A stretch of 56,774 nucleotides of DNA from NCBI GenBank assembly GCA_002411365.1, contig DHSD01000011.1:3494-60267 (forward strand). Reading direction: 5' to 3'. Under the pieces are notes generated by a model, which had not been told where the DNA came from, did not search any database, and saw only the letters and a list, made by a program, of their open reading frames with translations. Origin of the DNA: Ruminococcaceae bacterium UBA5295 (GTDB lineage Bacteria; Bacillota; Clostridia; Oscillospirales; Acutalibacteraceae). Position numbers and translations under genes: made by a program. Positions 51,581-56,774 of this stretch are shown here, piece by piece; the stretch's first letter is position 1, and the number at the start of each line of letters is the position of its first letter.

Positions 51581-53275
51581 TTACATACTTTCCGGTGCTG
51601 CTATTTTGAACATGGAAAGCACGTTTTCGAGCACCGTTGAAGTTGCCAGACAAAGGTTGAGGCGGGCTGCAGTAAGGCTTTCATTTTCACCTTTTACGCG
51701 GCACGCTGTGTAAAATTTATGGAACAGTGTTGCGAGTGTGATGAGATACCTCATCATTCTTGCCGGGTCGTAGTCACGCGCCGAAGCGATGATTTCACTC
51801 GTACAGATTGAGAGGTGCCGGATGAGGTCAGTTTCTTCTGGCGTATTCAGAAGGGCGAGCTCCTCGTCTGTGCATTTGCGCGGGTGCACGCCTTCAGAGG
51901 CGAGCTTTTTCAGTATGCTGCATATGCGCGCATGAGCGTACTGCACATAATAGACAGGATTCTGTGAATCGTGCTTTACAGCAAGGTCAAGGTCAAAATC
52001 CATCTGTGAAGTGGCCTCACGCAGGTTAAAGTAAAAACGCGCTGCATCTACAGGCACTTCATCGAGCAGGTCGGCAAGCTGTATGGCTTTGCCGGTGCGC
52101 TTGCTCATGCGGACGACTTCGTTCCCGCGCACAAGGCGCACGAGCTGAATTAAAATTACGTCAAGTCGGTTGCTGTCTATGCCGATGGCTTCCATGGCGC
52201 CTTTCATGCGCGCGACATGGCCGTGGTGATCGGCACCCCAGACGTCGATGACGCGTTCAAAGCCGCGCTTGACGAATTTGTTGCGGTGGTAGGCGATATC
52301 TGCCGCAAAGTAAGTCGGTGTGCCATTCTGGCGTATGAGCACCTCGTCTTTTTTGCCGCCTTGGGCTGTTGCACGGTACCAGAGCGCGCCGTCCTTCTCA
52401 TAGGTGAGGCCGCGGTCTTTCAGTATCTGAATCGTTTCGTCGAGCTCACCGTCTTTATGAAGCGTGCTTTCCAAAAACCAGTTATCATAGACAATGCGGT
52501 ATTTTTCGAGGTCGGATTTCATTTTGGCTATGTTCCGCGGCAGGGCATAATCAGTAAGGGCCTTATCACGGACCTCGTCTGAAACGCAGACGTATTTGTC
52601 GCCATAGATTTTGGCAAACTCCTGTGCGCGCTCTTTTATGTCATCACCCTGGTAGCCGTCTTCGGGGAATTCGACAGCGTCTTCACCCTTATATATCTGC
52701 AGGTAGCGCACGCCGAGTGAATGGCCGAACTTCAGGATCTGGTTGCCTGCGTCGTTGACGTAGAACTCACGCGTAACATCGAAGCCGGCAGCTTCAAGTA
52801 CGGAGGCAAGGCAGTCGCCGAGTGCGCCGCCGCGCGCGTTGCCCATGTGCATGGGCCCTGTGGGGTTTGCCGAAACATACTCGACCATAACTTTCTTCTT
52901 TTTGCCCCAGTTGCTGTGCCCGTAATCTCTGCCTGCCGCAAGGATTTCCTTAATGACGTCCACATAGAATTTACGCCCGAAAAAGAAATTGAGGAACCCG
53001 GGGCCGGCCGTTTCGCACCGGTCAAAATATGTGCTGCCAAGGTCAATGTTGCGTGATATAGTTTCTGCAATTTTGCGCGGCGCCATGCGGAATGGCTTTG
53101 CGCAAACCATGGCTGCGTTTGCGGCGCGGTCGCCATGTGCGTGATCGGCCGGCGTTTCTACATTGAAATCTGGCATTTCCGTTTTCGGCAACTCGCCCTG
53201 CCCCATGCTTTTGTGGATAGCTTCGGCAATTGCTTTTTTAAGGTTGTCAGTGGCCTGCAGTTCAATTTTTGACAT
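51581..53275 (-). CDS. argS: Arginine--tRNA ligase
   Basis: The 564-residue class I synthetase has the HIGH-type motif ANPTGPMHMGNARGG and the KMSKS-type motif RMSKRTG. It has an N-terminal tRNA-recognition domain (about 1-115) and a C-terminal all-helical DALR anticodon-binding domain. The usual length for bacterial ArgRS. It overlaps the preceding DUF1934 gene by 14 bases, the same order as ywiB-argS in Bacillus. Confidence 0.96.
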   Translation of the reverse strand: MSKIELQATDNLKKAIAEAIHKSMGQGELPKTEMPDFNVETPADHAHGDRAANAAMVCAKPFRMAPRKIAETISRNIDLGSTYFDRCETAGPGFLNFFFGRKFYVDVIKEILAAGRDYGHSNWGKKKKVMVEYVSANPTGPMHMGNARGGALGDCLASVLEAAGFDVTREFYVNDAGNQILKFGHSLGVRYLQIYKGEDAVEFPEDGYQGDDIKERAQEFAKIYGDKYVCVSDEVRDKALTDYALPRNIAKMKSDLEKYRIVYDNWFLESTLHKDGELDETIQILKDRGLTYEKDGALWYRATAQGGKKDEVLIRQNGTPTYFAADIAYHRNKFVKRGFERVIDVWGADHHGHVARMKGAMEAIGIDSNRLDVILIQLVRLVRGNEVVRMSKRTGKAIQLADLLDEVPVDAARFYFNLREATSQMDFDLDLAVKHDSQNPVYYVQYAHARICSILKKLASEGVHPRKCTDEELALLNTPEETDLIRHLSICTSEIIASARDYDPARMMRYLITLATLFHKFYTACRVKGENESLTAARLNLCLATSTVLENVLSMFKIAAPESM

Positions 53276-53708
53276 CGCTGTTTTTTGCCTCCTTGACGGT
53301 GATGGAAAGCTCGTTTGTGCTTGAAAGGGAAGAATTTATATCAAGAGTATAGCTGACGTCAAGCTTGCCGCCGGCATCGTCCAAGGTAGTGTCGAGGTGG
53401 CTTGTAAAAATGCCTATCATCAGGTTACCGTAGTCGGTGTCATACTGGCACAGATGGCGTTTTCCATTTTCAAGGATAAGGCGTGTGCTGTCACCGCCTC
53501 TGCGCATCAGCGTAAGGCATGAGTTCCCTTCAATTTTAAGTATGGAAGTTTTCTGCGATGTGTCGTTTTCCGACATATATTCTTTATACACGATAAACCT
53601 ATATGGGCCGCGCTTTACATAGGAACCCAGAGTCGTGAGCTCGACTTCGCCGACCTGACCGTCAACATTCTGACGGCCTTTAATTGAAATAAGGTAATTT
53701 TCCTCCAT
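53262..53708 (-). CDS. DUF1934 family protein (YwiB-like)
   Basis: The 148-residue protein has a beta-barrel-like pattern (YLISIKGRQNVDGQ, ELTTLGSYVKRGPYRFIVYKEY, LTLMRRGGDSTRLILENGKRHL). It ends with DVSYTLDINSSLSSTNEL. This matches the calycin-like YwiB/DUF1934 family, which sits next to argS in many Firmicutes. Its function is not known. AAGGAGAAGGAC precedes the ATG; the longer frame upstream has no such site. It precedes and overlaps argS. Confidence 0.85.
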   Translation of the reverse strand: MEENYLISIKGRQNVDGQVGEVELTTLGSYVKRGPYRFIVYKEYMSENDTSQKTSILKIEGNSCLTLMRRGGDSTRLILENGKRHLCQYDTDYGNLMIGIFTSHLDTTLDDAGGKLDVSYTLDINSSLSSTNELSITVKEAKNSDVKN

Positions 53709-53781
53709 GTCCTTCTCCTTAAAAAGACAGCGGAGAGCAGCTTTTACGTCCGTCCGCCAGCTTGTTTTTTTGCATAACGCC

Positions 53782-53808
53782 GTGCGGCCGCCCGGACGGC
53801 GGCCGCAC
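53782..53808. terminator. GC-rich hairpin between ddl and the DUF1934 gene
   Basis: GTGCGGCCGCC (53782-53792) and GGCGGCCGCAC (53798-53808) form a perfect 11-bp stem. No U-tract follows on the minus strand, so it may be a processing or stability element or a weak terminator. Confidence 0.5.
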
Positions 53809-53831
53809 ACTCACATTAATGTATGCGCTTA

Positions 53832-54920
53832 TCAGCGCCTGAAATCTTTTGCACCATCATCAAATGCAAGCTGTACGAGCCTGTCGAGAAGCTCGCTATA
53901 TTGGATTCCCGAAGCTTCCCAAAGCTTAGGATACATGCTGATAGACGTAAAACCGGGTATGGTGTTCAGCTCGTTGAGCAGGACTTCTTTTCCGTTGCGC
54001 ACGAAAAAATCGACACGTGCAAACCCGCGGCAGCCGAGTATGCGGAATGCGTGGACAGCAGTGGAACGGATTTCATCGCTGACGTCTTTACTTATATGCG
54101 CGGGTATATTGAGCTTTGACTTTCCGGATTTATATTTGTCGTCGTAATCATAAAATGTGGCCGAGGCGACGACTTCGCCGATTTTTTCGGCCGCTTCAGG
54201 GTTTCGGTTGCCCAAAACGGCGCACTCGACTTCCTGGCCGTCTACGGCTTCTTCGACAAGTATTTTGCTGCTTTCTGCTGCTGCGGCCGCAACGGCTGCG
54301 TCAAGCTCATTTTCACTGCCGACTTTTGTAACTCCAACTGACGAACCGGAATCGGCAGGCTTTACAAAGACAGGGTAACCAAGGCGCGCGTCTATCTTCG
54401 TCTTTATTTTGCGGATACCGTCGCCTTTGTAACTGCTGCGGTAAAACCATAGATATTTAGCACATGCTATGTCAGCATTCTCAAGCAGCGAATGTGTGAT
54501 AGCTTTATCCATACATACGGCCGATGAACGCGTCCCGCAGCCGACGAACGGTATGCCGCTGAGCTCAAGCAACCCCTGAATAGTGCCGTCTTCGCCGTTG
54601 CGCCCGTGCAGCACGGGAAAAGCACAGTCTACTTTTATAATTCTGCACCCATCGCTCGCATTTACTACAATTCCTCCGACGCTGCGGTCAGGGCAAAGGA
54701 AAGCCGGTGCTTTCTCGCTGCTTTTTTCCCATTCGCCGGACGGTATTTTTTCATCGGGGCCAGTATACATATACCAGCGCCCATCCTTCGTTATGCCTAT
54801 CCTGATTATTTCATATTTGTCTTTCGGCAGGCTACGTATAACAGATAATGCCGAAACAAGCGAGACTTCATGTTCCGCGGAGCAGCCGCCAAACAGCACG
54901 GCAATCTTCTTTTTATGCAT
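53832..54920 (-). CDS. ddl: D-alanine--D-alanine ligase
   Basis: The 362-residue ATP-grasp enzyme makes the D-Ala-D-Ala end of the wall precursor. Seen: VLFGGCSAEHEVSLVSA at the N-terminus, LHGRNGEDGTIQGLLE, MDKAITHSLLE, FVKPADSGSSVGVTKV, and the omega-loop FYDYDDKYKSG. RVDFFVRNGKEVLLNELNTIPG near the end binds Mg. The loop keeps a DKY tyrosine equivalent to the one that marks D-Ala-specific enzymes and is changed in Van-type ligases, so I predict normal specificity. GGAGGATTTTTC fixes the ATG. It is the first gene before the DUF1934-argS run. Confidence 0.92.
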   Translation of the reverse strand: MHKKKIAVLFGGCSAEHEVSLVSALSVIRSLPKDKYEIIRIGITKDGRWYMYTGPDEKIPSGEWEKSSEKAPAFLCPDRSVGGIVVNASDGCRIIKVDCAFPVLHGRNGEDGTIQGLLELSGIPFVGCGTRSSAVCMDKAITHSLLENADIACAKYLWFYRSSYKGDGIRKIKTKIDARLGYPVFVKPADSGSSVGVTKVGSENELDAAVAAAAAESSKILVEEAVDGQEVECAVLGNRNPEAAEKIGEVVASATFYDYDDKYKSGKSKLNIPAHISKDVSDEIRSTAVHAFRILGCRGFARVDFFVRNGKEVLLNELNTIPGFTSISMYPKLWEASGIQYSELLDRLVQLAFDDGAKDFRR

Positions 54921-55056
54921 GAAAAATCCTCCAGATGCAGAATCTCGGCCTAAAAATCCCTGTAAAAAAATGCTCAGAGCACAAGAATCCCAAGCCGCAT
55001 TTTGTTTCAGCATCTATCATAGCACAATGGGGAAGCGGGCGCAATAATTTTTATAG

Positions 55057-55266
55057 CCTGAAAAGTTTGGCTCTGTATGGCAGCAGGCACAGCCGCCCGT
55101 TGTTTTGGAAGAGCCAGACTTAAAATCAGCTTCATATGTGCATGAGCAGATAGTGGATGCGCTGAGGCGGCACGATAAAGTTAAGCTTGCACTTGCAGTA
55201 AGCTACCATTTAAGCAATTTAAGCATTGTAAATACAAACAATTGTAAATACAAACATGTATTCTGA
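55057..55266 (+). pseudogene. Possible remnant of a GntR-family regulator (FCD domain C-terminus)
   Basis: One frame without a proper start encodes about 69 residues. Its middle reads SYVHEQIVDALRRHDKVKLA followed by a short helix ending YHLSNL. The spacing of the His, the ALRRHD turn and the second His-Leu matches the last two helices of FCD domains (FadR/GntR ligand domain). The DNA-binding half is missing and no ribosome site is present, so I read it as a decayed gene. The similarity is short and seen by eye only. Confidence 0.35.
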
Positions 55267-55407
55267 AGATGCGGGGACGCAGTCTATGCTGAAAAAAACC
55301 ACAAAACTGATATTAATTTAAAAAACAGGAGGACTATGCATAATAGCTTATATAATTATGCATAAATATTTTGTGATTTAAATTGCTGCATTAGTGAAAT
55401 AAGCTGA
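55267..55407. other. AT-rich gap before the second livJ promoter
   Basis: 141 bases, AT-rich, with no gene, hairpin or repeat that I can support. To its left, between ddl and the FCD fragment (54921-55056), I also see nothing beyond sequence that must contain the ddl promoter. Confidence 0.4.
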
Positions 55408-55436
55408 TTGACAACTTGAAAATTGCAGAATATAAT
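55408..55436 (+). promoter_or_regulatory. Perfect consensus sigma-A promoter of the second livJ
   Basis: TTGACA (55408-55413), 17 bases, TATAAT (55431-55436). Same hexamers and spacing as in front of the first livJ. Confidence 0.85.
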
Positions 55437-55524
55437 ATTAGCAATTATTGATGCAGCAGTATGACTTTGCATATCAAATATAAAATAAATTCATATTATT
55501 TATATTGTATTACTATATTACTAC

Positions 55525-55575
55525 GCACAAAAGCGTGCAAATCGATTTATCTGGTTTGCGCGCTTTTCTTTTTTT
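55525..55575 (+). promoter_or_regulatory. Candidate transcription attenuator in the second livJ leader
   Basis: AAAAGCGTGCAAATC (55529-55543) pairs with GGTTTGCGCGCTTTT (55553-55567) over 15 bp with two wobbles, a 9-base loop and a long T-tract. Compared with the first livJ leader, one T-A pair is replaced by C-G, while stem length and loop length are the same. GCAC (55525-55528) can pair with GTGC (55535-55538) instead. Confidence 0.65.
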
Positions 55576-55609
55576 ATTAACCTATTTGAAGCTAAGTAAG
55601 GGGGAAAAC

Positions 55610-56761
55610 GTGGTGCTTGGTAAAAAGTCTCTTAAAAAATTCATCGCATGTGCCATGAGCTTGTCGCTCATAGCCAGCCTTGTCGGATGCGAGGGCAAAG
55701 GTTCAGGCGGCACAAGTGGCACGATTAAAATCGGATTTGTAGCGCCGCTTACAGGCAGCAACTCTTCTTTTGGCCAGTCAGGCCAGAAAGCCCTTAAGCT
55801 TTTGGAAGAGCAGACTAATAGTGCCGGCGGCGTAAACGGGCAAAAAGTGCAGATAATTTCAGTCGACGACGAAGGCAAGCCGGCTTCTGCCGTATCCGGA
55901 GGCCAAAAGCTGATAAACAGCGACAAAGTCACGGCAATTATCGGACCTGTGACAAGCACATGTGCCAACGCGCTGGCACCAATATGCCAGCAGCACAATG
56001 TACCGATGATCACCGGCAGCGGAACAAATATCAGCATAACAAAAGCCGGAGACTGTATTTACCGCACATGCTTTATTGACCCGTTCCAGGGCAAGGTAAT
56101 GGCGAAATTTGCAGCTGATGATTTAAAAGCAAAAACAGCGGCCATACTTTACAATAACGGCGACGATTACTCAAAAGGTCTTGCGGAAGCGTTCAAGAGC
56201 AGTTTCACAGGCGCTATTGTAGACACTGAAACATACAACACCGGTGACAAAGACTTCAATGCCCAGCTAACGAAGATAGCGCCGCATAAGCCTGATGTCC
56301 TATTTCTGCCTGACTATTATTCAGTCGTTGCTATTATTATGAAGGAAGCTCGCACTGTGGGCATAAAATCAATATTTCTCGGCGGCGACGGATTTGACTC
56401 ACCTGAGCTATTTTCAATAGGCGGCGACGCGGTAAACGGGGCTTATTTCTCCAACCACTATTCATCTGATGACACTTCGAAAGAAGTTGTGCAATTCGTC
56501 AAAAGCTACAAGGAAAAATACAACAGTACACCTGATGCGTTGGCTGCCCTAAACTATGATGCAGGGAAAGTGCTTTTGGACTGCATTAAGAACGCAAAAT
56601 CAACGGATGCGAATACTATTAAAAGTGCGCTTAAATCTTACGGTGGTACAGTCGTTTGCGGGCATATTAAATTTGACAGTAACCGCAATGCTGTAAAATC
56701 GGCTGTCATCATTAAGACTAAAGATGGCAAAGAAACGTTTTATAAGAAGTTTGCAGATTGA
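55610..56761 (+). CDS. Branched-chain amino acid ABC transporter, substrate-binding lipoprotein (second copy)
   Basis: The 383-residue paralogue of the livJ at 34977 has lipoprotein signal LIASLVGC and mature start TIKIGFVAPLTGSNSSFGQS. The two agree over their whole length, with most changes conservative. A 113-base internal tract is almost identical at DNA level. The start is GTG at 55610 or 55613, after AGTAAGGGGG; the frame also stays open upstream through the leader hairpin. No permease genes follow within the window, so it may feed the LivHMGF complex or a second one beyond the edge. Differences in ligand preference cannot be read by eye. Confidence 0.92.
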   Translation: MVLGKKSLKKFIACAMSLSLIASLVGCEGKGSGGTSGTIKIGFVAPLTGSNSSFGQSGQKALKLLEEQTNSAGGVNGQKVQIISVDDEGKPASAVSGGQKLINSDKVTAIIGPVTSTCANALAPICQQHNVPMITGSGTNISITKAGDCIYRTCFIDPFQGKVMAKFAADDLKAKTAAILYNNGDDYSKGLAEAFKSSFTGAIVDTETYNTGDKDFNAQLTKIAPHKPDVLFLPDYYSVVAIIMKEARTVGIKSIFLGGDGFDSPELFSIGGDAVNGAYFSNHYSSDDTSKEVVQFVKSYKEKYNSTPDALAALNYDAGKVLLDCIKNAKSTDANTIKSALKSYGGTVVCGHIKFDSNRNAVKSAVIIKTKDGKETFYKKFAD

Positions 56762-56774
56762 TTTAATGCAGATT

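Noticed and set aside
45293..54920. Vancomycin resistance cluster (VanZ-like protein plus ligase)
   Set aside because: The two genes lie about 8 kb apart. No vanH, vanX, vanR or vanS is present, and the ligase keeps the D-Ala-type tyrosine in its loop.

Overview
The window reads as a chromosome segment of a spore-forming member of the Clostridia (Firmicutes), most likely an Oscillospiraceae/Acutalibacteraceae-type genome. The reasons are an intact late-sporulation sigma factor (SigK with a pro-sequence), a candidate exosporium/spore-coat protein, frequent GGAGG ribosome binding sites with GTG and TTG starts, near-consensus TTGACA/TATAAT promoters, many intrinsic terminators, and typical clostridial families (DUF4321, DUF4830, DUF1934, AmmeMemoRadiSam). 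I see no insertion sequence, prophage, integrase or CRISPR array. The only RNA gene is a tRNA-Trp.

Layout. 1-3540 (+): end of an EF-G-like GTPase, a DUF4830 protein, an RsuA-type pseudouridine synthase and an MsmK-type sugar ABC ATPase. 3705-8850 (-): an envelope and housekeeping operon zapA - U32 family - dut - DUF4321 - maf, followed by mreB with its own promoter. 9282-18338: alpha-glycosidase, then (-) gtrA-glyS-unknown, manA, an SDR reductase, a frameshifted Cys/Pro-rich BclA-like protein, a HAD hydrolase and a Y-family DNA polymerase. 18429-24588: PiT phosphate transporter, an MFS exporter, and (-) a MoxR-type AAA+ ATPase and VWA protein pair lying directly upstream of sigK. 24881-28656: a CstA transporter and two proteins I do not recognise.

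28789-34627 (+) is a tight operon of an ECF sigma factor, a coupled membrane protein, an ABC ATPase and three tandem divergent membrane-subunit paralogues, in a layout resembling the sigY operon of Bacillus. 34785-39514 (+) is a complete branched-chain amino acid ABC transporter (livJHMGF). A second livJ lies at the right edge (55610-56761). Both livJ genes are preceded by a perfect TTGACA-N17-TATAAT promoter and then a homologous 15-bp hairpin with a U-tract, before the start codon. This is a candidate transcription attenuator with one compensatory base pair, and I consider it the most interesting regulatory signal here.

39686-41898 (+) carries the AmmeMemoRadiSam system with proteins B and A fused, followed by the radical SAM enzyme. 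Then come an AI-2E family protein (-), a flavodoxin-like reductase, uppP, tRNA-Trp, a VanZ-like protein and DAHP synthase. An XRE regulator (-), histidine phosphatase, dCMP deaminase (-), rsmA and a small membrane protein follow. The last (-) block is ddl, DUF1934, argS and a MetH-like protein lacking the zinc-ligand motif. Between ddl and the second livJ I see a possible remnant of a GntR/FCD regulator.

All calls come from reading motifs, start signals and gene order by eye; no database search was run.
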